A stretch of 38,120 nt of DNA from a bacterium (GTDB lineage: Bacteria; Babelota; Babeliae; Babelales; Vermiphilaceae). The stretch spans positions 1 through 38,120 of the forward strand of contig JAJYDS010000012.1 of NCBI GenBank assembly GCA_021777215.1, in the 5' to 3' direction. A program made the translations under genes and the position numbers. The notes under the pieces were generated by a model. It did no database searches, was not told where the DNA came from, and saw only the letters and a list, made by a program, of their open reading frames with translations. Within the stretch, counting starts at the first letter, position 1, and each line of letters starts with the position of its first letter. Of the stretch, positions 1 to 6,962 are shown in pieces.

Positions 1-111
1 TTGATGTACCCCTATATCTTTAGCTATCTGAATTTTACTTGTTCCTCTTTTCAAAAGCGCATAAATCTGGCATCGTTGTTCGTAGGCCAGGTGATGGTAG
101 CCTTTGGGCAT
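1..111 (-). CDS. IS30-family transposase, N-terminal fragment (runs off window)
   Basis: This is the first 37 codons of an IS30-family transposase, whose DDE enzyme cuts and joins the element's ends. The start MPKGYHHLAYEQRCQIYALL followed by a segment ending SKIQIAKDIGVHQ is the typical N-terminal helix-turn-helix of the family, which binds the terminal inverted repeats. The ATG is at 111-109, preceded by AAAGGA (120-125) at normal spacing, so the start is well supported. The catalytic domain lies outside the window, so it cannot be said whether the copy is intact. Confidence 0.8.
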   Translation of the reverse strand, partial: MPKGYHHLAYEQRCQIYALLKRGTSKIQIAKDIGVHQ

Positions 112-172
112 TTAGATGATCCTTTCATTGTTTGCACACAATTAAGATCATCTTACACTATCCCTGGCTCTT

Positions 173-409
173 TTACATGTCTAACCTATGCACTTCATAG
201 TTGAATTTGGGATTGTCATTTTTAGTAGGAGTTTGATTGTAATAACGAGTTCCATATTCATCCCTAGATTCACTGTCAGAATCCGAGAAATATATATCTT
301 TGTTATCTTGTTGACTGGAAGACAGTCCTGGGTTGCATTCCCACTACTGTTAAAAATCCAAAAAAGGCGATAAAGATACCAAACAATGTTGTTTTTTTAT
401 TTTGCACAT
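173..409 (-). pseudogene. Frameshifted small secreted protein, 3' end cut by the IS30 element
   Basis: A strong ribosome site (GGGAGG, 417-422) precedes GTG at 407 and ATG at 409. The GTG frame encodes a signal peptide with the core TLFGIFIAFFGFLTVVGM, then stops early. The adjacent frame continues open with an acidic Ser/Asp-rich stretch containing DIYFSDSDSESRDEYG, stopping at 173. One extra G in the GGG of the GTGGGAA run would explain the shift; using the ATG instead would require two shifts. The last residues (KFNYEV...) are read from the IS end, so the original C-terminus is lost. The layout resembles the neighbouring secreted proteins, especially the acidic tail of the 1914-2516 product. 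Sequencing error at the G run is possible. Confidence 0.6.
186..211. repeat. Probable IS30 terminal inverted repeat
   Basis: Read inward from the outer end on the minus strand this is AAATTCAACTATGAAGTGCA, the ATTCAA...GTGCA pattern I associate with IS30-family ends. It lies about 80 bp upstream of the transposase start, where the outer repeat should be. The partner repeat is outside the window, so the match cannot be verified here. Confidence 0.55.
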
Positions 410-442
410 AGTATTTCCTCCCATTTATCTTATAAAAATTTT

Positions 443-1627
443 TTACTTAGAATGATTTTTATGTTTTGTAAAAGGTAACAGTAAACAGTTCATCATTCTT
501 TTTACGCGAGACATTTTTTTTGCTGATCCTGGTCGTGGTGATACAGGAGCTGACTGACTTTGCATAATTGTTCTGTTGCTCGATTGTGGCATTGAGGATG
601 TTTCATCTTGGGTGTTGGGGTTTTCTTCTTTAATATCGTCTAACCAGTCATAATAATCTTCTTTTGGTGATATAGGTGCCGATTGGCTATCTGTTTGAAA
701 AAATTCTTGTATTGGATTACGTTTGTTTGTCCGGTAGCGTGGTGCAAAAAAATCATCGAGAACCGACGGCCGTCTGGATGTTTGGGGTTTTGGGTCAAAA
801 AAACCGCCAAAAGCTCCTTTTACCGGTCGTTTGAAGGAGTTATGATGGTGGTGTTCGCACTCATCTTTAACTTGACCAGGTATTTCCATTGATAATGGCG
901 TTGAACACTGAGATGCTGGCGCAGTTTTGCTTATGCGTTCTATGAATATTTCATTATTTTCTGACAAAATTGAAAAATTATCACTATAAGAAACGCTTCG
1001 TTTATTTTTTTCGCGTGGCGTAAAAGAAGAAGATTGTTTGAGGGCAGATTTTCTTTCGGTTAATGGAGCGCTTGAGCTTCCTGATTGAGTTTGTGATGTA
1101 AGCCGAGAAATTGGTACTATTCCACCGTCCTTGTTGTTTTCATCAATATCCCCATCATTCCCATCTGAGAAAAGCATTGTTGATGCGAGATGCTTCTGTT
1201 GTTGGGCGGAGGGTTGTTTTCTTGAGCGAGATTGTTTTGGTTGTGCTAAAAAATTTTTTTGTGCCTCAGATTGAAACAGGCAAAGAGCTAGTTGTTGGGC
1301 AGTCCGATGGTATGTTTTTTTCTTGCTAATTTCGGGTGAAGCGCATTTTTCAGGGTTTTCTTCCAGGGCGGGAGCTGCACTTCGTGGGGGTATATCCCCA
1401 GTGATTACTGATCGTACATCTAAAGTTGAATCTTTTTCAAATAGAGATAGAATCGAAGACGTAGAAGATGTGTACTCTGGTTTTTTGTAGCAATTTTCAT
1501 CAGGTGAATCGCAGTATTCTGGCAGGTCGCTGACAGATGGTGTTGGCCGAGACATGCCCAAAATAGGGCAAAAGCCCAAAAAAGCAAAAAAGATACTCAA
1601 AAAAATCATTTTTTTATTATTTTTCAT
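443..1627 (-). CDS. Secreted Ser/Pro-rich low-complexity protein, unknown function
   Basis: I do not recognise a family. The 394-residue product starts with a Sec signal peptide (MKNNKKMIFLSIFFAFLGF, cleavage probably near residues 24-26). The rest is hydrophilic and mostly disordered-looking, rich in Ser, Pro, Lys and Glu. Two copies of a short motif stand out: SAPISP (316-321) and SAPVSP (359-364). There is also a four-His run and a basic C-terminus. A start 21 codons upstream exists, but GGGGAT at 1634-1639 and the position of the signal peptide favour 1627. It heads a minus-strand group of secreted proteins. An exported protein interacting with a host is possible, but nothing in the sequence proves it. 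Confidence 0.7.
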   Translation of the reverse strand: MKNNKKMIFLSIFFAFLGFCPILGMSRPTPSVSDLPEYCDSPDENCYKKPEYTSSTSSILSLFEKDSTLDVRSVITGDIPPRSAAPALEENPEKCASPEISKKKTYHRTAQQLALCLFQSEAQKNFLAQPKQSRSRKQPSAQQQKHLASTMLFSDGNDGDIDENNKDGGIVPISRLTSQTQSGSSSAPLTERKSALKQSSSFTPREKNKRSVSYSDNFSILSENNEIFIERISKTAPASQCSTPLSMEIPGQVKDECEHHHHNSFKRPVKGAFGGFFDPKPQTSRRPSVLDDFFAPRYRTNKRNPIQEFFQTDSQSAPISPKEDYYDWLDDIKEENPNTQDETSSMPQSSNRTIMQSQSAPVSPRPGSAKKMSRVKRMMNCLLLPFTKHKNHSK

Positions 1628-1728
1628 AGATTTATCCCCATTTATCTCTTTTTTTGATGTTTTTTTTCGATTTTTTAAGAAAAACATCAAATTTTAATAA
1701 TCTCATTTGTTTCTATCTAGATATCATA

Positions 1729-1756
1729 ATAATATGCTTATTTTAAAAAAATTCAA
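1729..1756 (-). promoter_or_regulatory. Sigma70-like promoter for the 443-1627 gene
   Basis: On the minus strand, TTGAAT (1751-1756) and TATTAT (1729-1734) are 16 bp apart, giving a leader of roughly 95 nt before the start at 1627. The region is very A+T-rich, so chance matches are easy. The remaining DNA between 1628 and 1913 shows no other gene. Confidence 0.45.
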
Positions 1757-1872
1757 GTAGAAAAAACAAAAAACTTAATCTAATTATTAAGGAGAAAAGA
1801 GTTTTTTAGGACTTGGGTAGGTAGTCCAAGATAATAAAAGTTGTAGTATAGGGATAAAATGTGCTCGTATAC

Positions 1873-1903
1873 AGTTTTTTTTAGCCTGCTAGGTAAAAAA
1901 ACT
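1873..1903 (-). terminator. Weak A+T-rich hairpin after the 1914-2516 gene
   Basis: An AGTTTTTTT arm and an AAAAAAACT arm flank a short loop region in which CC and GG can also pair. It lies about 10 bp past the stop codon of the 1914-2516 gene. The stem is almost all A-T, so its strength is doubtful. Confidence 0.3.
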
Positions 1904-1913
1904 AACTCTAGAG

Positions 1914-2516
1914 CTATTTTTTATTTTCGCTGAGACTTGATTGTTCATAATCGCTATCAGGACGATTTCCGTTTGAATCTGAGTCGGAAGAATCATGCGT
2001 GTCGGCAAGTGTTTTTTTGGTAAAGGGAGAGGAGGTTGGTGATGTAGTTACCGATCTTCTTTGAATGTCCATTTTACAGCAAGAAGGCATGTTTGATTCC
2101 GACATAACGCGGGTTATTGCGGGTATTTTTTTCTTTGCCAGAAATTCTTCAGACTGGATGCGAGTGATAGCTGGTGTTGCCGAAGTGGTTATTGGTTGAA
2201 AAGAATGGGTATCTTTGTTTTCTTGGATATTTTGTAAAGAGCTGGTCTTAGTTGGTGTTGCGGAAGTAGGACGCAAAGAGGAAGATTTTGCTTTTGAATT
2301 ATTATAATACGCGCATACTACCGCCGGGATTTTAAGTTCTGGTGATTTTGGTTGTACCCTATTTGCTGATTTTACATCATTTGTATTGAGAGCTTCGGTG
2401 TCTCCTTCATAACCGGAAAGAGTGCCCATTTCTGATTCCATGCAACGTATTGCTGAGCACAAGCTGAATGAGACAATAAATGCGGTATAAAGAGTTGTTT
2501 TAGTAAGGTTAAACAT
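1914..2516 (-). CDS. Small secreted Ser/Thr-rich protein, unknown function
   Basis: Unrecognised 200-residue protein. Residues 1-24 form a signal peptide ending in a CSAIRC region. The mature part is Ser/Thr/Pro-rich with short internal repeats: TSATP at 84-88 and 111-115, and PAITR followed by V/I-x-S-E at 115-122 and 132-140. The tail is acidic (DSSDSDSNGNRPDSDYE, 175-191), much like the tail of the frameshifted gene at 173-409. GGAGA (2526-2530) precedes the ATG at good spacing. It lies between two other secreted-protein genes on the same strand, but intergenic gaps of about 200-290 bp, each with a promoter-like site, suggest separate transcription. A secreted or surface protein is as far as the evidence goes. 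Confidence 0.68.
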   Translation of the reverse strand: MFNLTKTTLYTAFIVSFSLCSAIRCMESEMGTLSGYEGDTEALNTNDVKSANRVQPKSPELKIPAVVCAYYNNSKAKSSSLRPTSATPTKTSSLQNIQENKDTHSFQPITTSATPAITRIQSEEFLAKKKIPAITRVMSESNMPSCCKMDIQRRSVTTSPTSSPFTKKTLADTHDSSDSDSNGNRPDSDYEQSSLSENKK

Positions 2517-2619
2517 AGGGTTCTTTCTCCATTAATTTATCAATTTTACTGATTTAATTGGTTTTCTAAGATCTATAACCTCTCTGTTGCATATGATGAT
2601 TTTCTATACGGATGTTATT

Positions 2620-2648
2620 ACCATACTATTATTTTTAAAAAATTGCAA
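2620..2648 (-). promoter_or_regulatory. Sigma70-like promoter for the 1914-2516 gene
   Basis: On the minus strand, TTGCAA (2643-2648) and TATGGT (2620-2625) are 17 bp apart, with a T/A-rich spacer much like that of the promoter proposed for the 443-1627 gene. Predicted leader about 100 nt. Confidence 0.45.
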
Positions 2649-2653
2649 TTAAG

Positions 2654-2678
2654 CGAAACGGCAGCGGCGCTCGTTGCG
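2654..2678 (-). terminator. Possible hairpin terminator after the 2718-3752 gene
   Basis: The arms CGCAACG and CGTTTCG (minus strand) pair with one mismatch, and an inner AGC/GCT pair extends the hairpin. A T6 run comes only about 12 nt later, so this is a weak candidate. It lies 40 bp past the stop codon of the upstream secreted-protein gene. Confidence 0.3.
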
Positions 2679-2717
2679 ATTTAATAATTTTTTTCTTTGC
2701 TTGAAGGTTGTTTTTTG

Positions 2718-3752
2718 TTAATGTTCTTCTGCAGCTTCCAAGGGCATATTGGGCTGTTGGGATTCAGTATGCTGAGAGTGGACTAAACAGCAAGAGAAAA
2801 GATGCTTAAGGCTCCATGGGCTTTTGTGCGTGTCTGATGTTTGGCTGCCTATATCAGGTATAGTTGGTTCATTAATAGCGCCTGCGTTGTTTTTTTGTGT
2901 TAGATGCTCGTAGGCATCTTGCAGCTTGCGCTCATTTGCGCCGACTTTTACCAAGTCGTTGTGAATTTCGTGCAACCTATTTAAAACATCGGCCATAGTT
3001 TTTTCTAATGTCTCTATGCGTGTTTCTAGGTTGTCATGCCAGCGCGTCTGTTTTTGGACGTCGGTTCTGCAGTCTATGTTAGATTGTTTACATTCGCTTA
3101 AAACTAAAAAGCAGGAACTACAATGATCATCATAGCGCGTGGCTAGGCTACTCAATCGTTCTTTTTGTTTATCAAGATCGTTCAAACGCTTTTCAATATC
3201 TTGCTGATTTTGTTTTTGTTGTTTTAAAAGTTCTTCATAACAAGAGCGAAGTTCCTGTCTGTTTTTTTTTAATTGTGTTTCTAGATAGCCTATTTTAATC
3301 TCGATTGAGACAGAGCCTTGCTCATCTTCAGACGCCCATGATGTAGATGGACTCATGTGTGGTGTGACGGGAGCTGAACACACTTTTCTCGGATCATTAT
3401 AATAAGTTCTTGTTTCAACACCGTGGTCTGATTCAGTTTCATTTTCAATTTGTCCGGGGAGCGATACGTGCATAGCATCTGATTGTGGTGCTATATTGCC
3501 TTCGGGTATTGCCGAAAGGCCGTTTGGTACCGAAGTTGAATGTCTTGGTCCTCGAGATTTGCTCGTGGGTGAATTGGGAGCAGCGTGCGTTTTTTGTTGG
3601 TAATGATCAGGGTGTGTGCAGTCTTTGCCTTTGCAGGGTGTCATTATTTTCCACATGCCGACTCGATAAGAACCGTCAGGTTCGCAAGCATCAATAGGAC
3701 GGTGCTCCGAGGCGGTTATGGAAAAAAACAATAAAAACACTTTGTATTTCAC
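2718..3752 (-). CDS. Secreted coiled-coil protein, unknown function
   Basis: Unrecognised 344-residue protein. It begins with a short hydrophobic signal segment (MKYKVFLLFFSITAS) followed by a Cys/His-containing stretch (about residues 23-50, with CKGKDCTHPDHY). Residues 51-140 are Ser/Pro-rich and carry CSAPVTP (125-131), the motif found twice in the 443-1627 product. Residues about 150-205 and 235-288 have strong coiled-coil character, separated by a Cys-rich linker (CSSC at 211-214, further Cys at 221 and 228). The start is GTG at 3752, supported by AGGAA at 3762-3766. The coiled coils suggest oligomerisation or protein binding outside the cytoplasm. No enzymatic domain is visible. Confidence 0.7.
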   Translation of the reverse strand: MKYKVFLLFFSITASEHRPIDACEPDGSYRVGMWKIMTPCKGKDCTHPDHYQQKTHAAPNSPTSKSRGPRHSTSVPNGLSAIPEGNIAPQSDAMHVSLPGQIENETESDHGVETRTYYNDPRKVCSAPVTPHMSPSTSWASEDEQGSVSIEIKIGYLETQLKKNRQELRSCYEELLKQQKQNQQDIEKRLNDLDKQKERLSSLATRYDDHCSSCFLVLSECKQSNIDCRTDVQKQTRWHDNLETRIETLEKTMADVLNRLHEIHNDLVKVGANERKLQDAYEHLTQKNNAGAINEPTIPDIGSQTSDTHKSPWSLKHLFSCCLVHSQHTESQQPNMPLEAAEEH

Positions 3753-3797
3753 GTATTAATTTCCTAAAAAACAAATATATTCCTGTTCTTTAATGAT

Positions 3798-3825
3798 AGT
3801 ATACTACTGCTATTAGCGCATAAAG
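3798..3825 (-). promoter_or_regulatory. Possible promoter for the 2718-3752 gene
   Basis: On the minus strand there is a good -10 (TATACT, 3798-3803) with a poor -35 (CTTTAT, 3820-3825) 16 bp away. A perfect palindrome lies just upstream at 3837-3874. Confidence 0.35.
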
Positions 3826-3836
3826 TGGAGTTTTTT

Positions 3837-3874
3837 GTAAACGTTAAAAAATTGTTGAATTTTTTAACGTTTAC
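3837..3874. repeat. Perfect 17-bp inverted repeat in a divergent intergenic region
   Basis: GTAAACGTTAAAAAATT (3837-3853) and AATTTTTTAACGTTTAC (3858-3874) are exact reverse complements around GTTG. The repeat sits between divergent genes, so it is not at a 3' end where a terminator is expected. It could be an operator for one or both promoters, a cruciform-forming site, or the remnant of a small mobile element. No protein candidate for binding it was identified here. Confidence 0.6.
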
Positions 3875-3911
3875 ACTTGTTAGGTTGAATAATATGGCTA
3901 TCGCATAACCC

Positions 3912-3941
3912 TTGCACAAATAGCCCGGCTCTCGTTATTTT
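3912..3941 (+). promoter_or_regulatory. Possible promoter for the serine kinase-like/cysM unit
   Basis: TTGCAC (3912-3917) and TATTTT (3936-3941) are 18 bp apart and about 55 bp upstream of the first start codon. By-eye match only. Confidence 0.35.
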
Positions 3942-3996
3942 TAAAATATGGTTTATTGAGTTGATAAAAAGGCTATTTAGGATGAGGGGGTGTGCG

Positions 3997-4389
3997 ATGG
4001 CAAAAAAGATAGCCATAGTAGAGCATGCGTTGTTAAAAGCGCATGAAAGAACAAGGAAAAAACATCTTGAAGAATTAGTTGCTGAAATTAAACATGATGG
4101 CTATATCTGGGATCCGGTTTTGGTGGATAAAAACACTATGATTATTCTTGATGGCCACCATCGTTGTGCGGCGGCAAAACAGCTTGGACTTACTCGTGTG
4201 CCGGTGCGTTTTGTGGATTATGCTGGCGATGAGGTACAAGTTACTTCATGGCGTAAAGGTGACCAAGTAACTAAACAAGCAGTGATTGATGCAGGATTAT
4301 CGGGCAAATTATTACCCATCAAGACATCGCGCCACTTGTATGATAAAGAGGGTTTTATCGTGCATGTGCCGCTTAAAAATTTAAAATAA
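3997..4389 (+). CDS. ParB/sulfiredoxin-fold protein, putative free L-serine kinase (SerK/SbnI-like)
   Basis: The 130-residue product has the ParB N-terminal-domain signature IILDGHHR (DGHHR at 52-56), but is too short for a DNA-partitioning ParB and has no helix-turn-helix domain. Stand-alone proteins of this fold include the free serine kinases SerK (Thermococcus) and SbnI (Staphylococcus), which make O-phospho-L-serine. Possible family traits are an early HE (E17), TSW (W85) and PIKTSRH (107-113). The gene lies 31 bp upstream of a CysM-like gene, the enzyme type that would use O-phosphoserine. The start at 3997 is chosen for GAGGGGG at 3984-3990; earlier in-frame starts at 3961 and 3982 lack this spacing. 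Fold: confident. Kinase activity: inferred from motif and neighbour. Alternative: a ParB-like regulator. Confidence 0.75.
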   Translation: MAKKIAIVEHALLKAHERTRKKHLEELVAEIKHDGYIWDPVLVDKNTMIILDGHHRCAAAKQLGLTRVPVRFVDYAGDEVQVTSWRKGDQVTKQAVIDAGLSGKLLPIKTSRHLYDKEGFIVHVPLKNLK

Positions 4390-4420
4390 CAGAGTTCGGG
4401 TATTTTATCAGGATTAAGCC

Positions 4421-5311
4421 ATGACGTATAAAACAATAGTAGAAACAATAGGCAATACACCCTTTGTTGTATTAAAAAGATATTCCTCAAATCCTAAGGT
4501 TACCATTCTGGCAAAATTGGAAGGGGCTAATCCAGGTGGATCGGTCAAAGATCGCATTGCGTTATGTATGATGCGCGATGCGCAAAGGCGGGGTTTGTTG
4601 AGCCCAGAAAAAATACTTATGGAAGCAACGAGCGGTAATACTGGTATCGGTCTTGCTATGATAGCGACTATTCTAGGACAAAAATTTCTTGCGGTGATGC
4701 CTGAAAGCGCTAGTATTGAGCGGCGCAAGTTATTGCAAGCATATGGTGCCGATTTGCATTTAACTGATGGCAAGGGTGGAACCAATTATGCTATTGAAGT
4801 TGCGCGTGCCATGGTGAAAGAAGATCCTGAAAAATACATCATGCTTGATCAGTTTGAAAATAATGCCAATGTGATGGCGCATTATGAAACTACTGGAGTA
4901 GAGATTGCGCGGGATATTCCAGATATTACCCATTTTGTAGCGGGCATGGGAACGGGAGGTACACTCATGGGTGTGGGCAGACGCTTAAAAGAATACAACA
5001 AAAACATTAGTGTGATTGGTGTAGAGCCAAAAGCTGGGTCTACGATCCAAGGCCTGAGAAATATGAAGGCTTATACGCCGCCTATTTTTAATGAGAGCGC
5101 CTTAGATCGAAAAATAACCATAGACGATGATGAAATAGCATTTTCCTTGGCGCGTGATTTGTTCAAAAAAGAAGGTATCTCTGTAGGAATGTCCTCGGGG
5201 GCGGCTCTTTTTGGCGCTATGCAAGTGGCCAAGGATTTGAAAAGTGGCGTTATCGTTACTATCTTTCCTGATAAAGGTGATAAATATCTCCATACCAAGC
5301 TTTTTCAATAG
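4421..5311 (+). CDS. cysM: Cysteine synthase, CysM type, possibly O-phosphoserine-dependent
   Basis: PLP-dependent beta-substituting enzyme making L-cysteine from an activated serine. Seen: the PLP lysine in PGGSVKDR (K43), the substrate loop TSGNTG (70-75), the phosphate-binding GTGGT (177-181) and the ring-nitrogen serine in SSGAA (S258 or S259). Its 296 residues fit the short CysM/CysK class with no CBS domains. GLRNM (211-215) seems to match the GLRN segment of Mycobacterium tuberculosis CysM, whose Arg220 binds the phosphate of O-phosphoserine; here the residue would be R213. With the serine kinase-like gene 31 bp upstream, O-phosphoserine rather than O-acetylserine is the likely substrate. 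No cysE-type acetyltransferase is in the window. The sulfur donor is unknown. AGGA precedes the ATG by about 8 bp. Confidence 0.88.
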   Translation: MTYKTIVETIGNTPFVVLKRYSSNPKVTILAKLEGANPGGSVKDRIALCMMRDAQRRGLLSPEKILMEATSGNTGIGLAMIATILGQKFLAVMPESASIERRKLLQAYGADLHLTDGKGGTNYAIEVARAMVKEDPEKYIMLDQFENNANVMAHYETTGVEIARDIPDITHFVAGMGTGGTLMGVGRRLKEYNKNISVIGVEPKAGSTIQGLRNMKAYTPPIFNESALDRKITIDDDEIAFSLARDLFKKEGISVGMSSGAALFGAMQVAKDLKSGVIVTIFPDKGDKYLHTKLFQ

Positions 5312-5322
5312 GTAGGGCTATT

Positions 5323-6780
5323 TTAGATTGTGCAGTTTTTGTACATGAGTTTAGCGCGCTTACTTTCCACCGTATGGTCGACGATGGGGAGCGGATATTT
5401 TGCCAGCGAGCCCGGTGCTTTTTGTTTAAGGTCAAAGCGACGATGCAGCATGCTGGCCGGTATATCTTTTAATTCGGGAATCCATTTTTTTATGTAAGTA
5501 CACTCAGGATCAAACTTTTTTTGCTGGAGCCAGGGGTTAAAAATTCTAAAATAAGGTTGCGCATCGCAGCCAGTTGATGCTGCCCATTGCCAGTTTCCGT
5601 TGTTAACCGCCGGATCATAATCGACTAATTTTTGTGCAAAATATTTTTCGCCCCAACGCCAATCAATGTGTAAATCTTTTGTTAAAAAAGAAGCGACAAT
5701 CATGCGCGCTCGATTATGCATAAACCCTGTTTGATTAAGCTGATGCATGCCTGCATCGACAATTGGAAATCCTGTTTTTCCTTGGCACCATGCATCAAAT
5801 ATGTGTTTATCGTTTTGCCAAGGAAGATTTTTATATTTTTCGTGGTATGGCTGTCCGAAAACAAAGGGTGAATGGTAAGCCACATGAGTGAAAAAGTCTC
5901 GCCAATAAAGTTGACGCACGAGAGGATGGTTCGACGCGAATTCTTTTTTTATTGCATAATACGATTCCCGAATGGAAATAGTGCCAAATTTGTGGTGCGC
6001 TGAAAGATCACTTGTGCGCAGGGCTGGATAGTCATGCGTTTGCGCATATTCTTTTTGTTGTGCGATTTTTTTGAGTAATGCCAGACCGTTTTTTCTGCCG
6101 CCATGCACGTGTATTTTTTTATTGAAGGCATCGTGTGCAACTACTTTTTCATAGGACGTTTGCGTTTGTTCAAGCGCACACGGTTTTGTGTAAAAAGATA
6201 CGGCAAGAATGCGGGGTAGTTTTTTAGGTTCAGCTACTGACTTCTGTACGGCATTTTTAAAAAATGCGGTAAAAATGGTATATGGGGTTCCCGAGAGTGA
6301 GAGAATTTCTTCCGGCTCATGCAGCAAGGTATCTGCGTATGATTCAAATACTACCCCGAGCTGACGGCACGCATGGGAAATAGCCTCGTCGCGTTTGAGA
6401 CTAAAAGGGGTGTAATCGCGATTGCAAAAAACGGCATCAATTTTTTCTCTTGCCAGCAGTTGCGTCACGATATCTTCGGTGATGCCATAAAAAATATAAA
6501 GACGCACTTTTTGTTGTGCGAGCTGCGCTTCAAGATCTTGAAGCGATTCGATCATGAATTGTAGTGCATTGTTACTTTTAAACTCATTGCTTGCGCCGAT
6601 CTGTCGCGGATCAAAGATAAAACAGGGCATAACTGATTTTGATTGTTCTAGTGCGGCGTGTAGGGCGCTGTTATCATCAAGGCGTAAGTCACGGTGAAAT
6701 ACAAAAAGGCTCTTAGTATATTTCTTCACGAGATGACGACTTTTTTGCGTGATGGTGTTTATGTGAGTTACTTTTTGCAT
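5323..6780 (-). CDS. phrB: Deoxyribodipyrimidine photolyase, class I
   Basis: Light-driven repair of cyclobutane pyrimidine dimers using reduced FAD. The N-terminal antenna domain starts at SLFVFHRDLRLDDNSAL (about 24-40), the usual photolyase opening. The C-terminal FAD domain has LYWRDFF, HNRARMIVASFL, DWRWGEKYF, GNWQWAASTG and RIFNP, including the tryptophans and FAD contacts of class I enzymes. The length (485) is normal plus about 20 extra N-terminal residues, so a later start such as GTG at 6729 is possible. The ATG at 6780 lies inside the 3' end of the 64-residue gene upstream (13-nt overlap), which suggests translational coupling. The stop is only 11 bp from the convergent cysM stop. 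It could be a cryptochrome, but the repair-enzyme motifs favour photolyase. Confidence 0.9.
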   Translation of the reverse strand: MQKVTHINTITQKSRHLVKKYTKSLFVFHRDLRLDDNSALHAALEQSKSVMPCFIFDPRQIGASNEFKSNNALQFMIESLQDLEAQLAQQKVRLYIFYGITEDIVTQLLAREKIDAVFCNRDYTPFSLKRDEAISHACRQLGVVFESYADTLLHEPEEILSLSGTPYTIFTAFFKNAVQKSVAEPKKLPRILAVSFYTKPCALEQTQTSYEKVVAHDAFNKKIHVHGGRKNGLALLKKIAQQKEYAQTHDYPALRTSDLSAHHKFGTISIRESYYAIKKEFASNHPLVRQLYWRDFFTHVAYHSPFVFGQPYHEKYKNLPWQNDKHIFDAWCQGKTGFPIVDAGMHQLNQTGFMHNRARMIVASFLTKDLHIDWRWGEKYFAQKLVDYDPAVNNGNWQWAASTGCDAQPYFRIFNPWLQQKKFDPECTYIKKWIPELKDIPASMLHRRFDLKQKAPGSLAKYPLPIVDHTVESKRAKLMYKNCTI

Positions 6781-6962
6781 ACTAAGGTGTCTAGTTGATC
6801 GACATATTTTTTTAAATCTTTTTCAAGATTTTCCAGTAATGCTATGCAAGCTGCGTTGTTTTCTTTTTGGGCGTTAGCTTTTGCATGTTGCTCGATGAAC
6901 CATGCCGTTTTGCTGAGTTTATATAGTAGTTTGACTTGATCGTAGTGACAGTTTTTTAACAT
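6768..6962 (-). CDS. Small helical protein coupled to the photolyase gene, unknown function
   Basis: A 64-residue charged protein, predicted almost all alpha-helical (a YDQVKLLYKLSKTAW helix and an ENLEKDLKKYVDQLDTL helix), with no signal peptide or membrane segment. AAGGAG (6968-6973) lies 5 bp before the ATG, a strong initiation site. Its last codons overlap the photolyase start by 13 nt, so the two genes are probably one transcript. I do not recognise the family. Its context suggests a leader gene or partner for the photolyase, but no function can be assigned. Confidence 0.6.
   Translation of the reverse strand: MLKNCHYDQVKLLYKLSKTAWFIEQHAKANAQKENNAACIALLENLEKDLKKYVDQLDTLVCKK

Larger units (their letters stand above)
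1..211 (-). mobile_element. IS30-family insertion sequence, partial (left window edge)
   Basis: The element consists of the 5' end of an IS30-type transposase gene on the minus strand plus, upstream of it, a sequence resembling an IS30-family terminal inverted repeat near 186-211. The rest lies left of the window. The outer boundary near 211 is set only by the repeat-like sequence and by where the neighbouring pseudogene's own sequence seems to stop, so it could be off by a few bases. Family assignment rests on the transposase N-terminus and is fairly firm. Confidence 0.72.

Noticed and set aside
3997-4389. Chromosome-partitioning ParB near an origin
   Set aside because: Only 130 residues, no helix-turn-helix or dimerisation domain, no parA or parS-like site nearby; the neighbour is a cysteine biosynthesis gene.
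4218-4785. Two minus-strand reading frames antisense to the serine kinase-like and cysM genes
   Set aside because: Shadows of well-supported plus-strand genes, with no ribosome site or family match.
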